The notes under the pieces are model-generated. The model saw nothing but the letters and a program-made list of their open reading frames with translations, made no database searches and was not told where the DNA came from. Below, piece after piece: positions 19,741 to 30,800 of a stretch of DNA of 64,000 nt (positions within the stretch are counted from its first letter, which is position 1; each line of letters starts with the position of its first letter). Source of the DNA: Ariolimax columbianus (lineage: Eukaryota > Mollusca > Gastropoda > Stylommatophora > Arionidae); the NCBI GenBank assembly GCA_036924085.1, contig JAVGWX010000002.1, forward strand, positions 54,071,615 through 54,135,614, read 5' to 3'. Position numbers and translations under genes: made by a program.

Positions 19741-19982
19741 TGGTTAGGGTAAATCAAATGCAATGTTGGATCTATACTCTGCCATCTGTGACAGGTAAAG
19801 GGTGATGATCATGAGTCAGCTGCTTATAGCCTGAATATTGTTACTTGATCTCTACTTGACAATGAGTAGTATGCTTCTGTTATAGCAGACTGTGGCTGTT
19901 CTCTGTGCCATTTGTCTTTGATTTCCATTTTTATTATTGTCTTTAATTTTTCATATGTAACTCTGTCATCAAATTTAGGTTT

Positions 19983-20095
19983 GGGGCAAGATGCGGCATT
20001 GAATGGGCTGACAGCAGCCAGTGTCTCATAGCTGGGTCAGTGCCAGCAAACACTAGCTGATCAATAACCTATTCTGCCCCTATTAGCTGCAAGTT
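19983..20095 (+). repeat. R1 partial copy
   Basis: Blocks attgaatgggctgacagcag, tctcatagctg and gctgatcaataacctattct match the first part of R1 at 29447 and 37340. Confidence 0.65.
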
Positions 20096-20783
20096 GTTTA
20101 TCTGTCTCACAGTCTTCAAATTCCTTTACTCTAGTATCTGTCTTTCTGTATCCCCACTTTTCTGAATGACTGTTAAAGTCTCTAATTAAATATAGAAAGG
20201 CGGTCCTAAAGTCGATACTGTTGTTGAAAGTGAAGTGTTAGAGACTTCCTTGTAATAGGTCTTTGCCAGGGTGAGCATGTGGCCAAGGTGTTGTCAGCTT
20301 ACTTCTCAAACTCAATGTATCAGATTCAAAACATTTTGTGCTCAGCATGACAGACTTGTCATGTTGTGGCTTTTTTCATGGTATGACCTCTTCTCCCAGT
20401 CAACCCAGATGTAATGTAAATGGAAAATATCAGAGCTGCCAAAGGAACTACAGAGTTTGTGCTCTGTCTACGAAAATGAAGAGGATTAAGTACATATAGC
20501 ATTGCCCAGGTGCAATACAGCTGGTTCTATGAGCCATTTTTCATTTTATAGATCTTTGCTTCTTGTGAGTAAAGTGGGAGCTCCCTTTCTCAATTTATTG
20601 TTTGTCCTAACAATAAGTCAGGTACCCATTTACAACTGGGATAACTGGAGCATGTCATTACTTCATAGCAAACCCCGTACGCTTTTCAGTGAGAATTAAT
20701 CACTTTAATGATTCTGCCACTCAGACAAGGCAAAGCATAAAGAAAGAAATGTGGTCATTCTACTTCAGTTGAGACATGAATGA

Positions 20784-21364
20784 AACTCGAGACTTACGGG
20801 GACGGCGTGGGCTAGTGGTTACGTGACACGTCTCACAATCGAAGGTTCTGGGTTCGATCCCCATCACCACACCCGAATGGATAAATTAGACTATAACAAG
20901 TTTTTTTCAAATACAGCCACCCACAATAACACGAGGGCATAGCTACAAGCTGACTAAAGAGAGGTCCAGATTAGATATTAGGAATTATTTTTTTAGTCAG
21001 AGAGGGGTGTCTGCTTGGAATGCATTGCCAGGGGAGGTAGTGGAGGCAGGGACAGTTAATGCATTTAAGAATAAACTGGATGCGCATAGCTTTTAGAGCA
21101 AGGTGATGTAAATGTAACTGGTTGTATACAGACTCTGCAGGGTCTTTTAAACCAGTATAAAGACGTTAAGTTAAGTTACCCCGGGGCAGCAAACCCTTAG
21201 AAAATGCAGGAGGAAGCAGACCCTTACCTTAAATGCATGCTGAAGTCGGATGAACTGGGCAGACAGGTGCAAAATAAAAACCACAGTGCAAACGCACACC
21301 GCCTTGGGGAATAGATAAATAAGGCGAATGCAAAAAAAAAGAACAAAAAAAACTTGAGACTTAC
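20784..21364 (+). mobile_element. SINE-A with target-site duplication, carrying a nested LINE-C
   Basis: The SINE runs from ggggacggcgtgg (20798) to an A-rich tail at about 21350. It has an A box tgggctagtgg (20808-20818) and a perfect B box GGTTCGATCCC (20851-20861). It is flanked by a 14-bp duplication, aactcgagacttac at 20784-20797 and aacttgagacttac at 21351-21364, with one mismatch. By comparison with the copy at 6171, its body is split at 20875/21176, where 300 bp of LINE-C sequence is inserted. Confidence 0.93.
20876..21175 (+). mobile_element. LINE-C 3' fragment nested in SINE-A
   Basis: Encodes LDYNKFF-like, then RSRLDIRNYFFSQRG-like and ending KNKLDAHSF*, followed by the untranslated tail ggttgtatacagactctgc and gacgttaagttaag. 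It lies exactly between the SINE-A segments ccatcaccacacccg and ttaccccgggg, which are contiguous apart from a few bases in the other SINE-A copy. Confidence 0.9.
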
Positions 21365-21392
21365 AATAACTGTTATTTTATTTGTAAAACGT

Positions 21393-21690
21393 AAAGGTCA
21401 GTCATATGGCAACAATTGCCATCGGGATGAAGATAACTCTTCATGTACTATGCCACAGCTTATGTGAGGTGGGGTGGCCAGTTGCCTTCCATGTTGTTTA
21501 TACGTCCCAACCTCATACATCAGGTACTCATTTACAGCTGGGTCAACTGGAGAGTGGTCGCACCAGGAACGAACCATGCCCTGATTTTTTTTCTGTCTGT
21601 TCATGATTTTGAACCCTGGAGCGTTGTAATCCCAGTCTTAGCAAGCTAGCTCACTGTTGACTAGGCTATACGCTCCCAGATAAATTTTTA
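21393..21690 (-). mobile_element. SINE-E-like copy
   Basis: Body blocks (atgccacagctta, gaggtggggtggccagttgcc, caggtactcatttacagctg) recur near 4110-4140 and 41030-41095. At the right a reversed tRNA-like head is visible: minus-strand A-box-like TAGCCTAGTCAAC and B-box-like GGGTTCAAAAT from 21606-21616. The head is decayed. Confidence 0.5.
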
Positions 21691-22025
21691 TATGTACATG
21701 ATCATAAGTGTCTGAGTAGAATCTTATGCTTAACTACATTGACAATGTAAGTATTATGTCAAATATAGTTTCGAGACCAATCATGATAATCTAGAAATTA
21801 TTCAAGACTTCAACTGTTTTCATTTGTGACATTTTTTGTTTATCCAGTCCTTGATAAAGGCCTATATGAGGCACATTTTGTAAGTAAGTTTCATTTTGAC
21901 ATTACCTCTAATGGAAGTTGGAAGTCAGAAATGTGCATGTGCAGTATCTTAATGTGATTCATTAACTAGTTGTCTGCTATGTTTTTGATGTTGGATTCTT
22001 GTTTAATGCTGCGAGTGATTTACAA

Positions 22026-23083
22026 TGAGTATTAAAAATTAATAATCCTGCCAGCTGCGAGGTTTGTGCTGTGATTGATTTTTTGTTAGCAAAACAACAG
22101 TGCTGCAAAAATTTACAGACAGATCAGTGAGGTTTATGGGCCAGATGTTATCACTGATAGTATGTTTAGGAAATGGTGTTGAATGTTTAAAGAAGGGCAG
22201 ACAAATATCCATGATGAAGATCGTAGCAATCGATCCAGTGGGATGGCAGGCAATTTGGTGCAACAAGTGAGCACAAAAGTTCTAGAAAATTGTAGTTTCA
22301 CAATTTCTGCATTGTCTGTTGAATTTTTGAAAGTTTCACATTCAGTGATCTTTGACTGTGCCAAGAAACCTTGGCTGCAAAAAATGGTGTACCAAATTGG
22401 TTCAGAAAATGTTTATTGATGAATACAAGTAGAAACGCCTGACTTCTGCAGAAACATTTTTGTAGTTCTATTGTAATCAATAAAATACATATTTTGGTCG
22501 CATTGTTATTGGAGAGGAGACCTGGATTTCCTACACAAATGTCAAAACAAAACAACAGTCAATGCATTGGGAGCACAAATGGTTCCCGAAAGCAAAGTCG
22601 TTTAAGCAAGCACCTTCTGTCAAAAAGATCATGGCCACTGTTTTCTGGGACTTAAAAGGGGTCTTGCTTTATTGATTTTCTTGAATGGGGAAAAACAGTT
22701 AATGCCAATGCTTATTGTGACGTTCTGATGAAACTTAGACGTGCCATTCAAAACAAAAGATCTGGGTTGCTGTCATCTGGAATTGTGCTTTTGCAAGATA
22801 ATGCTTGTCCTCCAACCACAGGCCAAACCTTCTAATTGTTGCAAGACTTTCACTGGCATATTTTTTACCACCCGCCCTACAGCCCCAATCTCAGGCCAAG
22901 TGATTACCACCTTTTCATGCACCTAAAGAAGGTACTTGCATCCAAGAGGTTTGAAACTGACGATGAACTTCAGATAGACATTAATGAATGATTAAAGACA
23001 CTGACACCAGACTTCTTCAACACTTGAATTAGGAACCTGGTGCCACAACACCAAAAATGTGTTGAAGTCAGTGAGAAATGAGA
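22026..23083 (+). pseudogene. mariner transposase fossil 1
   Basis: Plus-strand frames give, in order, KIYRQISEVYGPDVITDSMF and FKEGQTNIHDEDRS (paired helix-turn-helix region), FTISALSVEF, GDETWISYTNVKTKQQS-like around 22512 (first catalytic Asp, preceded by GE for GD), KIMATVFWDLKGVLL (second Asp), LLQDNACPP (a decayed HDNARPH block) and YHPPYSPNLRPSDYHLFMHL (third Asp region), ending near KCVEVSEK. This is the ordered signature of a mariner-family DD34D transposase. Stops and shifts at about 22040, 22172, 22417 and 22670 make it inactive. Terminal repeats were not located. Confidence 0.85.
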
Positions 23084-23089
23084 AATAAT

Positions 23090-23245
23090 GTTCTTCTTCT
23101 GCTGCGCTCATTCTCAATCTCCTGCAAGTAGCAGGATGTTATCCGGAAGAACGGATTTGCTTTCTGTGGTTAGTTTACAGTTTGACTGCGATATTTGTAC
23201 CTTTTGGTCCAACACATCCGTCTTCGGCAGCAGAAATCATGTAAA
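23090..23245 (-). repeat. R2 dispersed repeat copy
   Basis: Same order as at 19556: cttcttctgctgcgctcatt, ctcaatctcctgcaagtagc, gatatttgtacc and cgtcttcggcagcag. The palindrome block is missing. It abuts the end of mariner fossil 1. Confidence 0.75.
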
Positions 23246-23345
23246 TGTGGGTTTCATTTTTGGCTGCAATCAATCATTTTGATCTTTTATGAGTTTTAAA
23301 ATATTTAATATCGGAACTTACTTATAAAACGTATCTCATATATGA

Positions 23346-24475
23346 TTCAATGCTAGTTTGCAAGGTCTGATCAAAATGTATTTGACCTTAATTTTGTTGT
23401 TGAGAAAACCAATAGGATAGTGTCAGACTGCCATGAGCCAGATACATGACCAAATGGGAAACCGAACATACTGGTTACACCAAAAACGATGCCTATTACC
23501 AGTTGAACCGAAGAGAGCAGGTCGTTGTCTTCAGACTTCGCACTGGCCACAATAGACTGAGGTACCACCTATTCAACAAATTGAAGATAGGGTGTACCGA
23601 CGAATGCCCGTGCGGTACTGGTGAAATGACCGCTGAACATCTGCTGCAGAACTGCCCGACATACGAGGATCAGAGAGAGCAGATGTGGCCATCACCAGTG
23701 GAACTGCAAGACAAGCTCTATGGCAGTGGCGACAGCCTCAGGATGACCGCCGCTTTTTTCGAAAAAATAATGGTTACTGTCTGACTGCGTACGAAGAAGA
23801 AGAAGAAGAAGACTGCCATGATAGTTACGCTATGGTGCACTGCACTTGATTTATGTTTTGAGTCAAAATGACAATGAAATTAGCTAAGAATTTGCATACA
23901 ATTTTGTCAAAAACTTGGTTACTGAGCCAAAGCTGATCCTGAATTCATGCAAAAAACCATAACCAGAGATGAGTTCTATGGTTATCACCCTGAGACAAAA
24001 GCACAGTCAGCTCAATGGAAAACACCAGAGTCATGTTGAGTTTGTTTTCGACCATCACGAGTTCATCCTCAGGGACAAACTGTCAACAAGGGATACTACC
24101 TGACTGTTATATGCCACCTATGAGATGGAGTTAGATGCAAGAAACTACAACTCTGGGAGAGTGGCAACTGGAAGATCCATCATGATAATGCTCCAGCCCA
24201 CTCATTGCACCCCATCCACGATTTTTTACTGAAACACAGCATTGGACACCTAATCTCCAGACATGGCTTCCTGTGACTTTTGGCTCTTTCTTTAATGTGC
24301 CACTCAAAAGGATTAGTTTTCAGGATATAGAAGAAATTCAGATAAGTGTGACTTCTAGAAATGCTTCCAACAGTGGGAATACCGCTGGGAGAAGTGGGTC
24401 AACTCACAAGAGGCCTATTTTGAAAGGAATTAGGTTTTGAACTAAATAAGTACTTGGTAACCAAGTTTTTTTTTA
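23346..24475 (+). pseudogene. mariner transposase fossil 2, split by LINE-A
   Basis: The right part encodes SAQWKTPES, then QTVNKGYYLTVICHL, ESGNWKIHHDNAPAHS (the HDNAPAH block before a catalytic Asp), later SFQDIEEIQ and WVNSQEAYFE. These are successive blocks of a mariner DD34D transposase. The left part (aaggtctgatcaaaatgta at 23362) resembles a mariner 5' untranslated end. The N-terminal half of the protein is missing or unrecognisable. The LINE-A copy at 23437-23809 sits between the two parts. Confidence 0.75.
23425..23821 (+). mobile_element. Short LINE-A copy with 12-bp target-site duplication
   Basis: Sequence 23437-23809 is almost identical to the 3' end of the open LINE-A at about 11464-11840: TKWETEHTGYTKNDAYYQLN, EHLLQNCPTYEDQ and FFEKIMVTV*, followed by the GAA tail. 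The 112-codon frame is open to the stop. It is flanked by agactgccatga at 23425-23436 and again at 23810-23821. A 5'-truncated LINE copy with a perfect target duplication and few differences from its relative indicates a recent insertion. Confidence 0.96.
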
Positions 24476-24544
24476 ACATAAGGTTGAAAAGCGGGAAGAA
24501 GTACCACTGAACAGATACTTAATCTGCGGATATTGAATGAGAAA

Positions 24545-25660
24545 TAGTTAGAGTATCAACAACACATATAGCTTGTCTTCATCGATTTCAAAAAGGCTTT
24601 CGACAGAGTATGGCATGCTCTGCTATGGACAGCAGTGAATCATTACAAGATCAATAGTAATATTGAGAAGGCGTCAAGTGCAGTTTTCTGTAGACAGAAT
24701 ACTAGGTAAATTGTTCCGTATGTCTGTTGGGGGGAGACAGGATTGTATACTCTTTCCAACACTCTTCATTGTATTCTTGGAAAGAATAATGGAGGCGACC
24801 CTGGATGGACATGCTAGTATGGTCATAATAGGTGACAAGACAATAATAAACATGCTATTTGCAGATGATATAGATGGTCTGGCAGGCATGGAAACGGAAC
24901 TCCAGGATTAGCTGATTAGTAGATTGGACAGAGCGTCACAGAGCTATGGCATGGAGACAAATGCAGAGAAAACAAAGCTGATGACTAATAACACGAAAAG
25001 GTTTACATCTATGATAAAATTAAATGGTCAGGAACTCAAAGTTTTACACTGGTTCAAGTATCTGGAATCACTGATCAGTGAAGAGGACTTGCAGCCTGAG
25101 ATAGTTGCCAGAATAGCACAGACAACGGCGGCGCTTACGCGTTTGAAACCCATATGACAGGATAAACGGCTTGCCCTCAGCATAAAAGTTAGACTAATGC
25201 GCTCATTGGTGATCTCAATATGTTTGTATGCTGTGGAGACTTGGACCATTATGGTGGATATCCAGTGCAAAATACATGCTATGGAAATGAGGTGCTTTAG
25301 AAGACTCTAAAATGTTACACGAACGTAGAAATACGACGAAGAGTGGAAAACGCAATTGGGCCTTTTGATGATCTTTTCACAGCCATCAAAAGACGAAAGA
25401 TGGCTTGGTATGGGCACGTCATGAGGTCCAGCGGAATTACAAATTCGATGCTGCATGGTTTCGTACCAGGAAAGAGAGGGACGGGTCATCCAAGGAAAGA
25501 GAGGGCCAGGTCATCCAAGGAAGAGATGGGCATCACTGACAACATTGCTGAGTGGTCAAACCTTCGTCCCGATGAGGCACGACTGGCAGCAGCAAACAGA
25601 GAAAGTGTGCCTCAAGTGTGCCCCAACGACCTGATGGGTTACGGGATGAACTGAACTGAA
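24545..25660 (+). pseudogene. RTE-type LINE, reverse transcriptase to 3' end
   Basis: Plus frames give FIDFKKAFDRVWHALLW (RT motif A), then a frame ending NMLFADDIDGLAGMETEL (FADD, near 24861), SYGMETNAEKTKLMTNNTKR, VARIAQTTAALTRLKPI, SIKVRLMRSLVISI and AMEMRCFRRL. A last frame has NAIGPFDDLF and KRRKMAWYGHVMRSSG (25343 on). It ends with a TGAAC-type tail (atgaactgaactgaagg at 25646-25662). Order and wording are those of RTE-clade LINEs. Frameshifts separate the segments, and a block around 25480-25520 (gaaagagagggccaggtcat) is locally duplicated. Confidence 0.9.
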
Positions 25661-25662
25661 GG

Positions 25663-26020
25663 TTGAATCCATTTGAATCAGCCCATATAAACCTGTTTTG
25701 TTCTGATATATTCAACCTTTCTTATATTTTAACCACCATAAAGTTTAAGTCAACAACAGTGAGTCATCATCATCAGTTTTCAGCTGCCCATGGAACACAG
25801 GTCTTCAACAAATACACATACTCCCCAATATTAATTGTGTGTTCCATGCCAAACACTGTGTCTTAGTTCTTAGTTGACCTGTATTTCTACAGGAGCAGAT
25901 GCCCCTGTGCAGGTCCCAGCTCTGGTATGAGCTGGATGTAGTCGGGAGAAGGGTTTCCTGCTTAGTTTGCTAGGCTTGAGCAGCTTAATACTCCGCTGCT
26001 TTGCAGACAAGCGCTTACGG
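25663..26020. other. No recognisable feature
   Basis: Intronic sequence without a recognised repeat or ORF. Confidence 0.4.
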
Positions 26021-26024
26021 AGGG

Positions 26025-26398
26025 TGGTTAACCGATGTGCGAGTCCATCTTAATAGATTCAAACACTAGAGCAAAGTAGACCCGCAGCCTGTTAGGTGCC
26101 ATCTATAACTGCTCTTATCAAACCACCCGGGAAAAGATACAAATAACTTGGGTAGACTTTTAACTTGTATTTTGTCTGGGCAGGGGCCGTTAAGCCTACT
26201 CTTTTCGGTTTTCAACTGCCAAAGAATTTTTAACGTGCTCGACACTGAACACGGAAGTCCGATCTCACTACCCAAAGATCAGAGGAATTTTTACCAGAAG
26301 ATCCACGTGAAAAAATCTTGGTCTTTGAACCCGTGACCTCCGGCACCTGAGGCGGACGGACACCTTACCTCGAGACCACTGAATCCCCTCAAACATTG
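26025..26398 (-). mobile_element. SINE-C copy (complement) with shared 3' segment
   Basis: Read on the minus strand from 26398: ttcagtggtctcgaggtaag, B-box-like gggttcaaag (near 26326-26335), the cacgttaaaaattc core, then aaaagagtaggcttaa, and finally the segment shared with 17569-17690. Matches the plus copy at 18819 in order. Confidence 0.75.
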
Positions 26399-26520
26399 TG
26401 TGGCAAGTATAAAATGTACATACATAATTTATTGTCTCTATGTAAGTCGGCATGTAATGAAGTTATTCGGCATTTCTGATTATTATATTAATGTTATATA
26501 AATATGATATACTTTCACAG

Positions 26521-26738
26521 GTCGTGGAGCTGTTAGACACTGTTTTCATGGTATTACGTCACCAGCAGCGTCAGATATCTTTTTTCCATGTATATCAGCA
26601 TGCCAGTTTTCTTCTACTCTCAGATATGGCCAGATTATTTTACCAGTGGCAGTCTATTGCAGCATTCCTAACAATCAATTCTATGGTTCATTTCTTTCAG
26701 TATCTGTTTTTTATGCTGACATATTTGTTTCCTAATGA
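26521..26738 (+). CDS. ELO/ELOVL fatty-acid elongase, exon 3 (catalytic box)
   Basis: Preceded by ttcacag and followed by a consensus GTAAGT donor at 26739; the exon ends in phase 2. Counting from the Met at 14653, it encodes residues 101-172. It holds VVELLDTVF (completing KxxExxDT), RQISFFHVYQHAS, and NSMVHFFQYLFF, the counterpart of the NxxxHxxMYxYY motif (Asn153, His157). The histidine box is His123-Val-Tyr-Gln126-His127. In almost all known elongases it is HxxHH, so the middle catalytic-box His is replaced by Gln (codon CAG, 26596-26598). The MY and YY of the next motif are QY and FF. The reading frame is fully open, so the change is not part of general decay. Confidence 0.92.
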
Positions 26739-26990
26739 GTAAGTAATTTTAATTCCATAACTGTTGTCTGATTTGCTTTTGTAATTAAATAGAAATTATA
26801 CTTGTATATTGACATAAATCTGTGTGAAATTGTTAATAATAAGATTGTTTATATTGCATGGAAGTTAGAACCTACTTTATTGCAGTATTTGAATGGCTAT
26901 CAACAAATAGAGAAATACAATGTGACAAAATCTGATGCCATTTTATGCCATCTTAGCTGTGCATTAAAGTCAATCATGTTGCTATTCTAA

Positions 26991-28313
26991 GAGGCGTCTT
27001 CAAATGAAACCAGGCCTAACTGCAGCAAGGGAACATACATACAATGTGCATGATGACGTCACTTCTGATGTATACAGCACATACCAACCGTAAAGTTTGT
27101 AAAATTTCATTATCCTCCGCCTCATAGTTTCCTCAGCAGATCGTTGAAAACATGGTGGGTGTGATACGGAATCCATGGTGCAGTTAGGTTCGGTTGCATT
27201 TGAACACGCCTCGTATTTGTATTTGATTTTATTTGATAAACACAAAACAGTTCAGATGTTTTTGGTGCAATGTAAGCGAACATAATCCTGATAAAATATA
27301 CACCAGTTTCTGATAATTAAGAAAAACTCATTTTTTTAAAAGTACTCAGGGCAAAAGCTATTTAAGGTTTCATGCCAGCAAGTGTATGAATGGAGCAGGA
27401 AGTTCCAAAACGGTGTGAATTTTGTGACAGACTGTTCATAAAGGAAGATCACAGATTGACTGAATGAAGCTGCGCACATCTGGACATCAGTCACGGTTCA
27501 GCACTCCACATCATCCATGATGTGCTACAGTACCACAAAGTGCCTTCAAGGTGGGTGCTATAACAGTTTACTCCAGAATCATAACAATGACGTGTTGATA
27601 CTTGTCAGGAACTTTTGCGGCGCTTTGAAGCAAAAGGTGATGGTTTCTTAGCAAGAATTATTGCTGGAGAGGAAATCTGGGTTCACTACCTCGAGCCTGA
27701 AATGAAGAGACCGAGCAAGGAATGATGCCATCCCTCCTCACTGAAACTGAAGAAGTTTTGCACGCAGCAATCTGCAGGGAAGGTTATGCTGACTGTTTGG
27801 GATGAACGACGCATTATTTTATAACACTACATGTCCAGGGGGAATACTGTCACCAGTGCCACGTATACAGATCTTTTCAGGAATCATCTTCGACCCGCAG
27901 TCTAATCCAAACAATGTGGATTTCTGAGTAAAGGTGTCCTTTGGCAACATAACAATACTCAACCCCATACTGTCAGTGCAATGGCTGCAACCAGTGAGGA
28001 ACTCCACTTTCAGTGTCCAACACATCTGCTATATTCACCAGACCTAGCCCTCAGTGATTTCCATATCTTTGGACGACTAAATGAAGCATTGGGAGAAAAG
28101 ACTTTCAGGTTTCATGAAGAGGTCCAGCAGGTGGAGCATGAGTGGTTACACATGCAACCAAAAGAATTTTTTTCAACAGGAACTTCATAGGCGCTGGGGA
28201 ACTGATATCGAACGCAATGGTGACTACATAGAAAAATGATACAGTTGTGTTTCACTTTTTGAAAATAAATTTACCAATAAAATATATTTAAGGTTTTCAT
28301 TTGAAGCCTCCTC
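26991..28313 (+). pseudogene. mariner fossil 3 with terminal inverted repeats
   Basis: The left end gaggcgtcttcaaatgaaac (26991) and the complement of the right end, gaggaggcttcaaatgaaaa (right end near 28313), form an imperfect terminal inverted repeat. Between them, broken plus frames show VYEWSRKFQNGVNFV (helix-turn-helix part, 27383), SPDLALSDFHIFGRLNEALG (third catalytic Asp region, 28039) and WLHMQPKEFFSTG (28142), ending near NGDYIEK. This is a mariner-type transposase with many stops and shifts. A sequence around 27834-27900 (ccagggggaatactgtcacc) does not fit and may be a small insertion. Confidence 0.82.
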
Positions 28314-29051
28314 AAATAATAGAGGTATATATTAATCTCTTTAATTTTCCATGAAAGTAATTGCTGTACTGTTCCTAGTTGCTGGTTTCAATTAGCGACC
28401 ATCAAGAAAAACAAAGCAATACATTGACTGTGTTACAAGTAAACATCTAAGACCTATATATATATATTTTTTTTTTCAATTTGAATTTCACAAATCTGAT
28501 ATAACTGTTTGCCTATATAAATGAAAGACACGGACAACAACAAAATATGCATTTCGTAACAGTTAATAATTGTAATTTCGTTATAACGTCATAGTTGTCA
28601 ACTTGTACTACATGAAAACCTGTACACCAGACTAATAGAAACAAAATCTGTACATGATGATAAAGTATGCACCTGTCAATGCTTCTTTGAATTTTAAAAC
28701 AAAGATGAGACATTCATAGGTCTTAGTAAGTAACTCAGATTAGCTACAAAATAATACAATTTGTGAGTGGTTACAAGTATTTATTCCTGAAATTTGTTAC
28801 CTGAAAAAGTTAAATTATATGGGCTGTCTAACTAACTGAAAACATATATTTTTGATCATTGAAAAAAAGTGATCATCAGAAAGCACATTTAACAAACAAA
28901 TGTTATTGATTGTTTTAGGAGCTAAGCCGGTTAAGAAAATTACTTGAAGATAACTATGCTTTGAAAAAAATGAATTTAGTCAGTATGAATTGTCAATACA
29001 TTTTTTAGAAGAAACCAGTACAAGACTATAAGATTACATTTAAGGAAATGC

Positions 29052-29216
29052 TGTCTTCTTCTTCTGCGTTTGTTCTCAATCTCCCGCTATCAAGCCCTGA
29101 ACAGGGCTTTGCAAGTAGCAAGATAAAGTCCGGAGAATGGAATGTATCACTAGTTTACAGCTTGACTGTGATATTTGCATTTTTCCATCGGATACATCCA
29201 TCTTCTGCAGAAAGGA
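29052..29216 (-). repeat. R2 dispersed repeat copy
   Basis: cttcttcttctgcgtttgtt, ctcaatctcccgctatcaag, the palindromic agccctgaacagggct (29092-29107), gtagcaagataaagtccgg and gatatttgcat follow in the R2 order. Confidence 0.75.
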
Positions 29217-29446
29217 AATGCTGTAATAGCTGTGTTATAACGAAAAATATAGACACATTTTTTTGGCTTTTTCACACAAGTGCCAAGCACATAGCTGGGT
29301 ACAAGAGAACTGAACTAATTAAGTTCAATTCTGTGCTATTATTTTTTACTTTTTGACCTACGTTATCACACACACTGCATTCATAAGTTGTGACCTTGCT
29401 TCTGAAATGTTTGTGGATAGACCTTTATTACTTGCAGTGGCTGAAA

Positions 29447-29715
29447 ATTCAGCAGTGAATGAGATGAGAGCAGCCAGCGACTCATATCTGGCTGCTTGAA
29501 TCAGGGACAGTGACCCATAGCTGATCAAGACCCTATTTTGCCTGCAAGTGATGGCCCTGGAAACAGACTGCAGACTAAGAGACTAAGAGATAACAGATCG
29601 AAGTGGGAAGGCAAACCCAGTCTAAAAAAGGTCATGCTAAAATAGGATGTGTTGGGCTAAAAGCTGCAGATATCCAAGCCTCATTGCAAACTACAACGTC
29701 ACATATGCTCTTTTC
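29447..29715 (+). repeat. R1 dispersed repeat copy
   Basis: Contains cagtgaatgagatgagagca, cagcgactcatatctggctg, ctgatcaagaccctattttg, gtgggaaggcaaacccagtc and caagcctcattgcaaactac, the fullest uninterrupted R1 in the window. Confidence 0.75.
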
Positions 29716-30216
29716 TTGGCAAACACTGACGAAGAATATTGTGACTGAATTCATCATTATATCATAGGCGTCTCAGTCTTTGCGAACCATGCCAGGTACT
29801 TGGTTGCACCCCACAGCAGGCTCTGTAAGAAACAGGGGGCCCCTCATGAAAGTGCTGCTGGGGACACAATAATGTAGGAGAGGCTATTGGCATGGAAACT
29901 TCTGAACGGTAAGCCGAACAGTGAATCCAGCGGCGGTCTCTACACCTGGAAAGGAGAGGCTATATCAGACGCTTCACTTTCCTTTAACAAGCAGAATGTC
30001 CTGCCCAGACCTTGCTAACCCTCAATTTATTATATCATGAAAACATTATAAGGAAGCATACTGTTTGCATACAGTGAGATTGAAGTACTTTGATCATATC
30101 TGCACCTCACAGTTTGAATGAATTTATATTTTTGCTTATTTGAGATGACTTGACTTTTCTGATTTTGGGAGTTTTCACTCTTCTTTTTCCTGTACCGGGT
30201 GGTGGAATATACATGT

Positions 30217-30552
30217 TTTCTTCAGTTGTTTTGGGAGAACTGATGCTAGTCCAATCAGGCACAATACACTGACCAAGACCACAATCTCTTTTCCATGTAG
30301 TGTTCCCAGGAAACAGGCTGTTTTCAAGGCAGCCTGACTGGCGAGATGTTGATCAATGTGATCCCCATAGTAGTGAGCACCACCCAGATGAAACTAAGCA
30401 TAGCACAATTGCCTGAGGACCACGATCTATCTTTGTTAGCATGCTCGGGATGTGAGAAAAGCTACTACATTCCCGCCACTCAACGTCCTTTTCAGGACCT
30501 TTTCAGTAAACTTACACATTGTGGGCATTTAACAACAACAATTGTTTTGTGT
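30217..30552 (+). mobile_element. CAA element copy
   Basis: Blocks gtcaggcacaatac-like, ggaaacaggctgttttcaag, gatccccatagtagtgagca, gcatagcacaattgcctgag, caacgtccttttcagg and tgtgggcatttaacaacaac, with the CAA tail at about 30530-30545. About 335 bp. Confidence 0.8.
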
Positions 30553-30800
30553 CTCCATAAGGGTGTGAGTAATGGGGCTGGATAGGACATACATTGAGGA
30601 AGACACTACCCAACATAGTCAGACAGGCTCACACAATAGAAGAGAAGTAGAGGTAGACCTAAAAATACACGGCGAACAGAATATAAGAGGGAACTTCAAT
30701 TAAATGGTTACATCTGGAGAGAAGCAGAAAGAGTAGCCCAAGATCATGTATACTGGTGAGATGTAGTTAATTACCTGCTAGAAGCAGTGATTGATTGATG
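30553..30800 (+). pseudogene. LINE 3' remnant (RTE/L2-like)
   Basis: Broken plus frames give WGWIGHTLRKTLPNIVRQAH and, further on, KYTANRI and LHLERSRKS-like pieces in place of the usual LINE ending in which WxGHxxR is followed by a GRPxxTWRR block and a WG/AQDR block. It is short and decayed. Confidence 0.55.

Larger units (their letters stand above)
18634..26520 (+). other. Elongase intron 2 (7.9 kb)
   Basis: Bounded by GTGATG and ttcacag. Nearly all recognisable content is mobile: SINE-C (both strands), R1 and R2 repeats, a nested SINE-A/LINE-C, two mariner fossils with a LINE-A insertion, and an RTE LINE. Confidence 0.85.

Noticed and set aside
29790..30030. Possible repeat with GC-rich blocks
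   Set aside because: No second copy was recognised in the window and no coding motif was found.
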